DNA of 64,000 bases from DATKDF01 sp963752045 (GTDB lineage Bacteria; Acidobacteriota; Vicinamibacteria; Vicinamibacterales; SCN-69-37): the NCBI GenBank assembly GCA_963752045.1, contig CAVVWN010000014.1, positions 892,879 to 956,878 on the forward strand. The letters are read 5' to 3'. Position 1 is the first letter of the stretch; every line of letters starts with the position of its first letter. A model generated the notes under the pieces. That model saw nothing but the letters and a program-made list of their open reading frames with translations, made no database searches and had not been told where the DNA came from. Positions 27,159 to 35,633 of the stretch are shown here, piece by piece. A program made the translations under genes and the position numbers.

Positions 27159-28820
27159 ATGCAACCGGCGGGTCGGCGTCTTCACGGGCGGGCCATTCTG
27201 GTCTACCTCGGCACCATCGTCGTCCCCGTGTGCGCGCTGGTCTGGCTGGCCGTGCAGTCGTTCGAGAGGCAACGCGAAGCCCTGAACCGGCTGGCCGACG
27301 ACCGTCTCAACGCCGAGGTGGATGCCGCTGCGCGTGAGGCCGCCGCCTCGGCGTTCGACGATCCGGCCCATCCGATCGTCAAGTACCCGTTCGTCGTGGA
27401 GCGCGGGGTGGTGACGAGCCCGGCTCTTTACGCGCCGTTGCCGCGGCCCGCACCAGCGAGGCTGGCAGAGGCGGATCGGTTGCTCGCGGGCGGGCGCGCG
27501 GAAGAAGCGCTCGCGGCGTACCGTGCGGCGCTTGCCCGCGAGCCTGACGACTGCCTGGCGATGCAGGGCGTGGCCGTGAGCTTGCAGCGGCTGGGGCGTG
27601 AAGACGCCGCTCGCAGGACCTGGCGGCAGCTCGCCGCTGATCACTCCGACGAGCGTACGCTCTCGGGCCGTCCGTTCGGCATCGTCGCGGCCATCAATGC
27701 GGGCGACAGCGAAGGACTGGCCGACGAGATTGCCGGGGGCCGATGGGATCTGGCGGCAGACCAGGCCGAGTACTTCCTGAGCGAGCTTGGCGTTCCGGGC
27801 GACTCGCCGTCCTTCGACCGTGTGCGCTTTGCCCGGTTGCTGCATCAGGAGTCGGTCCCGGCCGGGCTCGCCGAGGCCACCGGGGTCGCTACACACAACC
27901 TCGGCCCGTTCCGCCTCTACTATCGGCAAACCGCACCGGGTCGTCTCGAGGGCTTTGCTGCCGACCTCGAGTGGATCGCCAAGGTGCTCGAGCCGCGTGT
28001 GTCCGCCGAGCTGGGTCCGGCTGGCGACAGCGGGCGCGACGTGCTCGTCTATGGCGGCGCCATCGGCGTCGTCTTCATCACGCTTTCGGCCGGCCTCCTC
28101 CTCCTCGTCCGTGACGTCACGCGGGAGGCACGAACGAACGAGCTTCGTGCCGGGTTCGTGAGCGGCGTGACGCACGAGCTGAAGACGCCCATCACGCTCA
28201 TCCGGCTCTACGGCGAGACGCTGCTGCGGCATCGCGACCTGCCGGAGAACGAGCGGCGCGACTCGCTGCGCGTGATCACCCGCGAGAGCGCGCGCCTCGG
28301 GCGGCTCGTCGACCAGGTTCTGGCGTTCTCGCGTGTGGAAAGTGGAGACGACACGTACGAGTGGCAGGTTGGCGACCCGGCCCCCGTCGTCGCGGGCGTG
28401 ATCGAGGACTACTCGGGCTGGCTCGAGCGTGGCGGCTTCGAGCTGCGAAGGGAGTTGGCCGACACGTTGCCGCCCGTCCGATTCGATGCTGGCGCGCTGT
28501 CGCAGGCGGTCGTGAATCTCGTCGACAACGCCGTGAAGTACTCAGGCACGTCGAGGGCGATTGATGTCCGCCTGCGCGCCGACGATGAATCGGTCATCTT
28601 CGAGGTCGAGGACCGGGGCATCGGCGTTCCGCCGGCCGAGCGCGAGCTGATTTTCGATCGCTTCTACCGGTCCGCGAAGGCCACGGGCAAGGGCGGCTAC
28701 GGCCTGGGTCTCTACATGGTGGCGCACATCATGCGCGCGCACGGCGGGCGAGTCGAGGTCACGGGCGAGCCTGGAGCGGGTAGCACGTTTCGCCTGATTC
28801 TGCCGGTGGCGGCGCCATGA
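27159..28820 (+). CDS. Sensor histidine kinase (HK-A) with extracytoplasmic helical-repeat domain
   Basis: A 553-residue membrane histidine kinase. First helix about 12-32; sensor region about 33-295 containing a TPR-like stretch (RLLAGGRAEEALAAYRAALA, REPDDCLAMQGVAVSLQRLG); second helix about 299-319; phosphoacceptor His339 in VTHELKTPITLI; N-box VNLVDNAVKYSG; G1 EDRGIGVPP; G2 GKGGYGLGLYM. It should autophosphorylate and pass the phosphate to RR-A, whose gene overlaps its stop by 4 bases. GTG 27132 is in frame but would overlap the proposed -10; ATG 27159 gives the normal short cytoplasmic start. The most divergent of the five HKs here. Confidence 0.88.
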   Translation: MQPAGRRLHGRAILVYLGTIVVPVCALVWLAVQSFERQREALNRLADDRLNAEVDAAAREAAASAFDDPAHPIVKYPFVVERGVVTSPALYAPLPRPAPARLAEADRLLAGGRAEEALAAYRAALAREPDDCLAMQGVAVSLQRLGREDAARRTWRQLAADHSDERTLSGRPFGIVAAINAGDSEGLADEIAGGRWDLAADQAEYFLSELGVPGDSPSFDRVRFARLLHQESVPAGLAEATGVATHNLGPFRLYYRQTAPGRLEGFAADLEWIAKVLEPRVSAELGPAGDSGRDVLVYGGAIGVVFITLSAGLLLLVRDVTREARTNELRAGFVSGVTHELKTPITLIRLYGETLLRHRDLPENERRDSLRVITRESARLGRLVDQVLAFSRVESGDDTYEWQVGDPAPVVAGVIEDYSGWLERGGFELRRELADTLPPVRFDAGALSQAVVNLVDNAVKYSGTSRAIDVRLRADDESVIFEVEDRGIGVPPAERELIFDRFYRSAKATGKGGYGLGLYMVAHIMRAHGGRVEVTGEPGAGSTFRLILPVAAP

Positions 28821-29500
28821 CCCAGCCGCGCATCCTCATCGTCGAGGACGAGCCCGATCTCAGGCGCGGGCTGGAGCTGAACATCAGGGCCGAGGGCTAC
28901 GCCGTGATCACTGCCGCCACAGGCGACGAGGGCGTGGCCGCTGCGCTTGGCGAACGGCCCGATCTCGTGATTCTCGACGTCATGCTGCCCGGCATGAGCG
29001 GCTTCGACGTCTGCCGCGAGCTGCGGCGGCAGAGCTTCGAGGCGCCGATCATCATGCTCACGGCGCGCGCCGAGGAAACCGACCGGGTCGTCGGCCTCGA
29101 GATCGGCGCAGACGACTACGTCACCAAGCCGTTCGGCATTCGCGAGCTCCTGGCGCGCATCCGCGTCCGTCTGCGTCGCCGGGGCGAGAACGGTGACCAG
29201 TCGGTCGTACGGTTCAGCGACGTCGAGGTGAACTTCGATCGGCACGAGACCACGCGCGCCGGCAGGCGTGTGGATCTCACGACGAAGGAGCTCGAGATCC
29301 TGCAACTGCTGGTCCGTCATCGCGGCCGCACGGTCAGCCGCGACCGGTTGCTCGAGGAGGTCTGGGGCTACGAGCACTTCCCGACAACGCGGACGGTGGA
29401 CAACCACATTCTGCGGCTCAGGCAGAAGCTCGAGCCGGACCCGGCCGACCCGCGTTTCATCCTCACCGTGTACGGCGATGGGTACAAGTTCGTCGGCTGA
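28817..29500 (+). CDS. OmpR-family response regulator (RR-A)
   Basis: A 227-residue regulator: receiver domain (about 5-118) with acidic pair ED, phosphoacceptor Asp54 in VILDVMLPG, Thr in MLTARAE, Lys in VTKPFG; winged-helix domain (about 135-225) with LTTKELEILQLLVRHRGR and recognition helix TRTVDNHILRLRQKLE. It binds tandem direct repeats as a dimer in known family members. Overlaps HK-A by ATGA. Its likely target box, TGACAATT(G/C)GTGAC, precedes HK-A and the next gene, P1, and begins within its own last codons. Confidence 0.92.
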   Translation: MTQPRILIVEDEPDLRRGLELNIRAEGYAVITAATGDEGVAAALGERPDLVILDVMLPGMSGFDVCRELRRQSFEAPIIMLTARAEETDRVVGLEIGADDYVTKPFGIRELLARIRVRLRRRGENGDQSVVRFSDVEVNFDRHETTRAGRRVDLTTKELEILQLLVRHRGRTVSRDRLLEEVWGYEHFPTTRTVDNHILRLRQKLEPDPADPRFILTVYGDGYKFVG

Positions 29501-29542
29501 CAATTCGTGACACTGCAGGATGCGGTTGTGACACCTCGAATC
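29498..29542 (+). promoter_or_regulatory. P1 promoter: RR-A-type box
   Basis: CTGACAA (29498-29504) and GTGACAC (29508-29514) stand 10 bp apart, with a third GTGACAC at 29529-29535. The 14-bp core at 29499-29512 matches the HK-A promoter at 27102-27115 except for one base. TCGAAT (29537-29542) is a possible -10. The box begins inside the last codons of RR-A. Confidence 0.5.
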
Positions 29543-29580
29543 CGGCGACGGCGCAAAGTGGCGAGTCAGGAGGCTCCGTC

Positions 29581-32086
29581 ATGATCCGCATTCGACCTGC
29601 CCTCGTCGCCATCGTCCTCGTAGTGCTCGCGTGGACCGCGCTGCCGGTTGCAAGCCAGTCGCCCGAAGCCCGCGCGCTCCAGGAGGCGATCGATCTCATC
29701 GAGTCGAAGGGCGACTTCGCCGCGGCGCTCGCGAAGCTCGAGGCGGCCGAGAAGAGCTCCAACAGAACAGTGGTCTGCGAGGGCGCTCCTGTTCAAGGCC
29801 CAGGTGTACGAGCGGACGGACCAGGCCCGGGCTGTTGCGACCTACGAGCGGCTCGTGGCGGACTTCGGTGACCAGCGGGACGTCGCGATCGAGGCGCGGG
29901 CGCGCCTGGCGGCGCTGCAACCGACAACCGTGCGCGGGCCGGCCGAGCGCCTGATTACGAACGACCGGACGCTCGGTGGGGTGGGCGCGCCACGCTGGTC
30001 GCCGAACGGACGATACGTGATCGGCATGCGGCTTCGCGGCTCTGAATTCGATGGCGACGGCCTTTACCTGCTCACCGTCGACAACGCGGGCGGTCGCGTC
30101 GTGTTCGAGAGGGCGCCGGGGTTCAGCGTCGGGTTCTGGGGGTTCTCGCCCGATAGTCAGAGGTTCGCGGCCATGATGCCGGAGGCCGTTCCCCAGAGCG
30201 TCATGGCGCGCATCATCCGCGGAGAGATCGAGTCCGCGTTGGTGGCGGCACCCGGGGTTCTGGTCGTCGGCAGCGTTGCGGCGGGCGCGACGCCGACCGT
30301 CGTCGACATCCCGGAAATGGCCGGGGTCAATGCCTTCGAGCCCTTCACGAATCCGCTGGCGTGGTCGCCCGACGGCCGGTGGCTTGCCGTGGCCATGCCC
30401 GTGTCCCCCGTTCGGACGCATGAGATCCAGATCCTGAACGTGGCAACGGGTGAGCTGCGGTCGCTGGGTTTCCGAGCGGCGGGGTCCTTCGACCTCACGT
30501 GGTCGCCAGACGGTCGCGATGTCCTGGTACACGCTGGGACATCTTCGGCTCAGGAGCTCCGGCTCATCACCGTGGCGACGGGCGAGGTTCGGTCGCTGCC
30601 GTTGCCGGGCGCTCCCGGGGCGCGCCTTCGGGTCTCGGGCTGGACCGACAACCGCCACGTCCAGGTTCGACATATCGATCCTCAGGTGCCCGAGGCCGAA
30701 GACACGTTTCTGCTGTCCGTCGACTCGGGTGCGAGCCGCAGGACCTGTACGGGTCAGGCGTTCGCCCTGGCCGGCACCGGCGGCACGCCGGGCGCCACGT
30801 CCGATATCTGCCGCGAAGTCACTTCAGACGGGGCGCAGCAGGTCGTCTGGCAGCAGGCTTCAAAGCGCCTGGTTGTCCGGAACCTGTCGACCGGCGACGA
30901 GCGCCCGCTGACCTCGGGCTCCGGAGAGGAGTACTACGGCAGCCTGTCGCCTGACGGCAGGGTCGAGGTCTTCGTATCCAACCGCGACGGCAGGTGGGGC
31001 CTGTACGCGGCAGAGATTGCCGGCGCGCCGGTGGCAACGCCTGTCCGGCTCTCGACGTTTGAAGACATGCCGACCGGGTTCTCGCTGGTCCGGTGGACGT
31101 CTGACGGCTTCATCGCCAACCTCGGGTACAACGAGTCCAACATCATCCGCGTAGACGTAGATGCAACCGGGAGAGCGACCGGCAACGCGGAGCGCCTCAC
31201 CCAGGACGGCATCCTCAACCACACCCCTGCCATCTCCCCGGACGGACGGCGCATCGCCTACTGGTCGCGCCACGGCTCGCGTTTCGGTCTCGCAGTCATG
31301 GACAGCGACGGCTCGAACGAACGGCTGCTTTTCGAGGCGCTGTCGGATCCAGGAGGGCTCCCGCCCTCCTGGCGGTCGACCTCTGAAGTCATCTTCACGA
31401 TTCCAGCGTGGCCGCAGCCCGTCAATTTCGTCGAGCCGCCTCCCGGGACGCCGGCCACGCGCACCCTGATGTCTCTCAACGTGGTGACCGGGCAGGCGTC
31501 ACCGATCGCGGAACTCAATGACTGGCGGTGGTGGCAGGCGCAGCCGAAGTACGTCGCCGCATTGAATGAGATTCTGTATGTCGACGACGGCTTTCGGACG
31601 CTGATGGCGCGGTCGCTCGTCGACGGGCGCCGCCGCGTGGTGGTCACGTTCGATGGAGAGGCGGAGGTCGATTCGTTCCTCGCGTCTCCCGATGGCGGTA
31701 AGGTCGTGTACCAACTGGCCCAGCGGTATTCGTCCGGCCGCGCGTGCTTCTCCCGTGAGCCGAGGCCGGTTCAGCGGGTCGACGACATGATCACGTCGTG
31801 CGAGATTGGCCTGCTGAATCCCGCGACCGGTGAACGCGCGGTGCTCGCGACGCCAAGAACCCCGACCGCCTTCACCGCCTGGTCGCCGGATGGGCGACTG
31901 CTGCAGACTGGCAGACGGCAGAAGCAGGTGATGGACACCACGACCGCTGCGCTTCAGACCCTCTTCGAGCAGAACGGCCGCCTCAATGTCGACGGGCCGG
32001 CGAGCTGGTCGCCGGATGGGACGTTCATCCTGCTCAGCGACCAGACGCAGCGATTCGAGTGGCGGCAGTGGAGCGGGGTCAGGTAG
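29581..32086 (+). pseudogene. Secreted TPR/PD40 beta-propeller protein P1, one frameshift
   Basis: A signal peptide (first about 27 residues), a TPR-like helical part (ALQEAIDLIESKGDFAAALA, then LLFKAQVYERTDQARAVATY, VADFGDQRDVAIEARARLAAL), then a long PD40/WD40-like propeller with repeated SPDGR or SPDG-x(2-4)-(F/Y/L/V) blades (WSPNGRYVIG, WSPDGRWLAV, WSPDGRDVLV, SPDGRRIAYW). TolB-like propellers bind proteins or ligands in the periplasm; the specific role is unknown. The frame shifts once near 29760-29775 between EKSS and ARALLFKAQV. AGGAGG lies 7 bases before ATG 29581. It follows RR-A and probably belongs to its regulon. Confidence 0.8.
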
Positions 32087-32124
32087 AAGGGCTCGGAGAC
32101 GCCGGCGCTCGGTCGGAAGGGGCC

Positions 32125-32688
32125 TTACCGAAAGAGTTCGCCTACGGTCATCGACCAGCCGGGCAGCAAATCCGGCACGGCAAGCTGGTCGCCCGCAGAG
32201 AGCGTCTCGGCCGCCGTGTCCGCACGCCTGACGATGGCGACTTGGCGCCGGGGATCGAGGAGCACAACGACCTGACATCCTGACGCCAGCCAGTCGGCGG
32301 TTTTCTCTTCGACCTCGCTGTGGCTGTCGTCGGGGGAGAGGACTTCCACGGCGAGGTCCGGCGCGCCGGGGAAGTAGCCGCGGGCTGACAGCTCCGCCGT
32401 CTGAAGGCGGGCGTTCGTTACGAACGAAGCGTCCGGAGCACGAACCGTATCTGGGGAACGCCGCAGGATGAAGCCGGTCTCGGCGGCGTAGGTTGCGCCA
32501 AGGTCGTGCTCGTCGACGAAGGCCGTCAGCCGCGCGCCTATTCGCGCCGCGATCCTGCCGTGCGTGTGCCCTGCGGGTGTCATCTGGCGAAGGACTCCGT
32601 CGACCAGCTCGTACCGCCACTGCCCGCTCGGGAGCCTGATCAGCTCTTCGGCCGTGGTCACACCTGATTCGGTCGCCATGCGTGCCAT
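32125..32688 (-). CDS. Uma2-family endonuclease (DUF820), second copy
   Basis: A 187-residue PD-(D/E)XK-fold protein: LPSGQWRYELVDGVLRQMTP, HGRIAARIGARL, then APDASFVTNAR (Asp) and LAVEVLSPDDSHSEVEEKTA (Glu), CQVVVLLDPRRQVAIVRR. Similar in length to the gene at 2054-2617 but clearly diverged. The open frame extends upstream to 33336, but the family starts at ATG 32688 or 32679; the rest is antisense to the next gene. It converges with P1. Confidence 0.85.
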   Translation of the reverse strand: MARMATESGVTTAEELIRLPSGQWRYELVDGVLRQMTPAGHTHGRIAARIGARLTAFVDEHDLGATYAAETGFILRRSPDTVRAPDASFVTNARLQTAELSARGYFPGAPDLAVEVLSPDDSHSEVEEKTADWLASGCQVVVLLDPRRQVAIVRRADTAAETLSAGDQLAVPDLLPGWSMTVGELFR

Positions 32689-32727
32689 TCTAGATCTCTC
32701 CTGTCGAGAGGCAAGGCTCGAACCCCA

Positions 32728-32870
32728 TGGCGTTTGGGCGTTCGGTGACGCGTCGTTCCGTCCGCCCTCCGGCTCGCACGCTTGGCGCGACCCGGCCGGA
32801 TCGGGCCCGGACCGCGCCGCTCGCAACGTCGGACGGTCGGAACGACGCGTCACCGAACGCCCAAACGCCA
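32728..32870. repeat. 33-bp perfect inverted repeat around a 77-bp GC-rich loop
   Basis: The arms 32728-32760 and 32838-32870 are perfect reverse complements (begins TGGCGTTTGGGCGTTCGG). After a one-base mismatch the match continues for three bases. The element sits between two divergent genes and has no ORF of its own. It could be a MITE-like or cassette-recombination (attC-like) element, or a strong hairpin. No second copy was seen in the window. Confidence 0.85.
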
Positions 32871-32935
32871 ATGGCCAGGCGCAAGACCCGAGCCAGCTAT
32901 TTCCCGCTGCAAGGCAGGCATAATGGCGCCTGTCC

Positions 32936-33928
32936 ATGCGCAACCAGAGTGCCCGCTGGCAGAGCGGTCTGCTCGTGACGCTCGCCGCAACCATCTTGGC
33001 GGCCGGCGGTCTCCCGGTGGAACCGGTTGGGTCCGTCTCCCCTGAGCGCAGAGAAGTCCAGGCGTCTGATCCGCTGGAGCGCGCTGCCGGCACGGATTTC
33101 CGCGTGCTCACCTGGAACGTCTTCGGCCTGCCGAACGGGCACGCGCCTCGAGACTCGTCGGCGTTGGTCCGAGTTCTTGCCGCGCTGGATGCGGACGTCC
33201 TGCTGCTCAACGAGGTCAACGGATCGGCGGCAGAGGTCGAAGCCGTGCTGCCTCCGCCAGCCCAGGGTGCCGCGCCCTGGAAGGTGCACGCGCGCGGCGA
33301 GCTCGTCGTCGCGGTTCGTGGCGGCCGCAGCATCACGGGCGCCTTCCTGCGCCCGACTACGGCTCCAGCTACGGGCTTCTATCCGACGCTCGGCGAGTTG
33401 CTGTTCGGACGCACGCGGGTGACGGCGCTCGGGGCTTTCGTCTCCGACGGTCCGCGAACAACGCTGGTCGTTCCGCTGCACTTTCCGTGCTGCGGCGATG
33501 AGGCCGGCCGGCTGCGAGCGGCGCCGGCACTCCGTGACGCCGTCCAGGCCGCGCTGGCGGAGGCCAGCGTCGACGGCGTCATCGTCGCCGGCGACTTCAA
33601 CACCGTCAACGGGCGCAGCACCGAACCGGTCGAGATCGTGCAGCGCGGCGTCACGTTCCGCGGAGCTCCACTGGCGGCTCTCGAGGCGCGGCAACTCGAC
33701 GGCCAGTCGAACACGACATTCTGGAACCCGCGCCGCCAGGTCGCCTCGCGCCTCGACTGGTTGCTCTTCAGCGACACGACGCTCGAGCTTCTTCGCGCGT
33801 TCATCTTCGAGACTGAGGACCTCGCGCCCGAGTGGCTTCGGGCGCACGGGCTCCAGGCCGACGACTCGGATGTGTCGCAGTCATCGGACCACCGGCCCAT
33901 CGTTGCCGATTTCAGGTGGCGCCGATGA
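32936..33928 (+). CDS. Secreted endonuclease/exonuclease/phosphatase-family protein
   Basis: A 330-residue EEP-fold hydrolase with an N-terminal signal or anchor (about 10-27). Motifs in order: FRVLTWNVFGLP, ADVLLLNEVNG (metal-binding Glu), VIVAGDFNTVNGR, RLDWLLFSD and QSSDHRPIVADF (catalytic Asp-His). Members cleave DNA, RNA or phosphoesters with Mg; the substrate is not evident. A membrane-protein gene overlaps its stop by 4 bases (ATGA). Confidence 0.88.
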   Translation: MRNQSARWQSGLLVTLAATILAAGGLPVEPVGSVSPERREVQASDPLERAAGTDFRVLTWNVFGLPNGHAPRDSSALVRVLAALDADVLLLNEVNGSAAEVEAVLPPPAQGAAPWKVHARGELVVAVRGGRSITGAFLRPTTAPATGFYPTLGELLFGRTRVTALGAFVSDGPRTTLVVPLHFPCCGDEAGRLRAAPALRDAVQAALAEASVDGVIVAGDFNTVNGRSTEPVEIVQRGVTFRGAPLAALEARQLDGQSNTTFWNPRRQVASRLDWLLFSDTTLELLRAFIFETEDLAPEWLRAHGLQADDSDVSQSSDHRPIVADFRWRR

Positions 33929-34518
33929 CGCCCCGGTTCTACAGGTGGGCCATCGCCCTGTCGTGGTCGCTCATCGGGCTGGCCGTCCTGTTGATCATCG
34001 GCGGCATCGCGCTGGGCCAAACCGCGCCGCCAGCCTGGGCCGGTGTCGTGACTGCCATGACGCTGCTCGTGGCCGTGCCCGTCGGCCTCTGGAGCCCGGT
34101 GGGCCTCCTCTGCGCCCACGCGAGAGCGCGGGGAACGGCGCCACGGATGGCTTCAGTCGGCATCATCCTGGCGTGGGTATCCGCGTTCCTCACCTTCGTC
34201 GTCATCACGAGCGGCAATACGTTCACGTCGCCCGGGCTCTGGAACTGGCTGGCGCGGGCGAGTCTGCCGGTCATGCTCTTCACACTTGCATGCGCGTTGT
34301 CCGTTCTGGCGTCGATGATCCCGGCGGGTCCGCGCGCGAAGCGCTCGCTTGCGTCCGGCGTTGTCTCCCTGTTCGCCGTCGCCATCGTGGTCACCGGCAT
34401 GGTCATCGTCGACAGCGGCAATCGGGTGCTGTTCGGTCTGCTGGCGTTGCTCCTGGCCTGGGCGGTCATGCAGGCATTTCTCGTGCTGATACTCACGCGG
34501 CGCGCCGCGGCGCGATAG
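33925..34518 (+). CDS. Multi-pass membrane protein of unknown function
   Basis: A 197-residue protein with about six hydrophobic segments (about 8-27, 36-58, 73-95, 105-127, 138-158, 162-184) separated by short polar loops. No family is recognised. ATG 33925 overlaps the TGA of the upstream hydrolase, so the two are translated together and may act together at the membrane. Confidence 0.7.
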   Translation: MTPRFYRWAIALSWSLIGLAVLLIIGGIALGQTAPPAWAGVVTAMTLLVAVPVGLWSPVGLLCAHARARGTAPRMASVGIILAWVSAFLTFVVITSGNTFTSPGLWNWLARASLPVMLFTLACALSVLASMIPAGPRAKRSLASGVVSLFAVAIVVTGMVIVDSGNRVLFGLLALLLAWAVMQAFLVLILTRRAAAR

Positions 34519-34533
34519 GCACTCCGTTGTGGG

Positions 34534-34559
34534 CCAAAAATACCCATTTTGGATATAAT
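34534..34559 (+). promoter_or_regulatory. Promoter/operator of the Phd-zeta pair
   Basis: CCAAAA-7-bp-TTTTGG is an inverted repeat (34534-34552) that ends one base before a perfect TATAAT (34554-34559). A GGAGG precedes the start at 34589. An AT-rich palindrome at the -10 in this GC-rich DNA is the usual layout of an autorepressed antitoxin promoter. Confidence 0.6.
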
Positions 34560-34588
34560 GGACCTTCCAGGCGGAGGTCAGCACCCCA

Positions 34589-34939
34589 ATGTCGACGTTT
34601 TCCCAGGTCCTCGCGAATCTGCAGGCAGTGCCCGCCTCTGACGTGAAGAAGCGCGGGTGGCGGGGCGTGATGCGCACGCTTCTCGACAAGGGCACGGTGG
34701 TGGTCACGAACCATGACGAGCCCGAGGCCGTGATCATCGATATCAAGGAATACGAAAGCCTGCTTGCGCTGGCCGAGCAGACGCAGGCGCGGTCGATGTC
34801 GGAGCTCGACGCGCTCAGGCGCCGGTTCGACGAGCGGCTGGAGACGCTCAACACACCGGCCGCGGCGGACCGGCTGCGACGGCTCGCCCGGAAGCCCGCG
34901 AAGCTCGGCGGCAAGGTCAAGGCCGGCTCGGGCTTCTGA
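34589..34939 (+). CDS. Phd/YefM-like antitoxin of a zeta-type toxin
   Basis: A 116-residue protein: SQVLANLQAVPASDVKKRGW, then GTVVVTNHDEPEAVIIDIKE and YESLLALAEQTQ. The middle part matches Phd/YefM antitoxins (VVTNH-PEAVIIDI-EYESL); the C-terminal helix is rich in Arg/Lys and would bind toxin. It would repress its own promoter at 34534-34559. Its stop overlaps the toxin start by one base (TGATG). Confidence 0.8.
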   Translation: MSTFSQVLANLQAVPASDVKKRGWRGVMRTLLDKGTVVVTNHDEPEAVIIDIKEYESLLALAEQTQARSMSELDALRRRFDERLETLNTPAAADRLRRLARKPAKLGGKVKAGSGF

Positions 34940-35583
34940 TGTCCAGGCCGATCCTCTACGTCCTCGCCGGCGTCAACGGCGCGGGCAAGAGCTCGATCGG
35001 CGGCCACGTGCTCGCGGAGGCCGGCTTCGCCTGGTTCAACCCGGACACGTTCGCGCGGGAGCTCAGGCGGGTGACCGGCTGGACGCAGGAAGAGGCCAAC
35101 GCCGAGGCCTGGCAGGAGGGCGTGCGGCGGCTCGACGAGGCCATTGCGAGCCGGAAGAACCACGCCTTCGAGGCGACGCTTGGTGGGCGGACCATTGCGG
35201 ACCGCATTCTCGACGCCACGCGGACCCACGACGTCAGCGTCTGGTTCTTCGGCCTGCCGGGCCCTGAGGATCACATCCGCCGCGTGCGCGCGCGCGTCGA
35301 GGCGGGCGGGCACGACATTCCCGAGGAGCGGATTCGGCAGCGCTATCCGCGCGCGCTGCAGAACGTCATCGCGCTCATGCCGCACCTTGCCACCTTGCAC
35401 GTGTACGACAACAGCGTCGAAGTTGGGCCCGGTGAGCCCGTGCCGGATCCCGTGCTGGTGCTCGAGATGGCCGGCGGTGTGCTCATCTTTCCCAAAGCCA
35501 ATGACGCCGGGGCGCTTCGACGGACGCCGGACTGGGCCAAGCCGCTCGTCGAAGCAGCCATCGCCGGCCTGACACGTTTCTGA
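34939..35583 (+). CDS. Zeta-toxin-family kinase
   Basis: A 214-residue P-loop protein: ILYVLAGVNGAGKSSIGGHV (Walker A), WFNPDTFARELR, AFEATLGGRTIADRI, VWFFGLPGPEDHIRRVRARV. This is the zeta toxin/UDP-N-acetylglucosamine-kinase-like family; zeta toxins phosphorylate peptidoglycan precursors. The pairing with a Phd-type antitoxin rather than epsilon is known in other bacteria. Its last codons contain the first half-site of the HK-B promoter (stop TGA 35581-35583 lies inside it). Confidence 0.85.
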   Translation: MSRPILYVLAGVNGAGKSSIGGHVLAEAGFAWFNPDTFARELRRVTGWTQEEANAEAWQEGVRRLDEAIASRKNHAFEATLGGRTIADRILDATRTHDVSVWFFGLPGPEDHIRRVRARVEAGGHDIPEERIRQRYPRALQNVIALMPHLATLHVYDNSVEVGPGEPVPDPVLVLEMAGGVLIFPKANDAGALRRTPDWAKPLVEAAIAGLTRF

Positions 35584-35622
35584 CACTGACCGTACCCGCA
35601 CCCGACAGACCCGGGTTACGCT
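35569..35622 (+). promoter_or_regulatory. HK-B promoter: four half-sites at 11-bp steps, then -10
   Basis: CTGACAC (35569), CTGACAC (35580), CGTACCC (35591) and CCGACAG (35602) follow each other at exact 11-bp intervals. After 8 bases comes TACGCT (35617-35622) as -10, and ATG follows at 35634, so the leader would be about 5 bases. PhoB/OmpR-type regulators bind such direct repeats. The first two sites are identical and clearest. Confidence 0.65.
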
Positions 35623-35633
35623 AGCCGGCACCG

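Noticed and set aside
32728..32870. Integron attC site
   Set aside because: An attC is expected to have imperfect arms with R/L boxes and unpaired extra-helical bases, and there is no integrase or cassette array; I keep only the label inverted repeat.
32689..33336. N-terminal extension of the second Uma2 gene
   Set aside because: This part is antisense to the hydrolase gene and crosses the inverted repeat; the Uma2 domain starts at 32688 or 32679.
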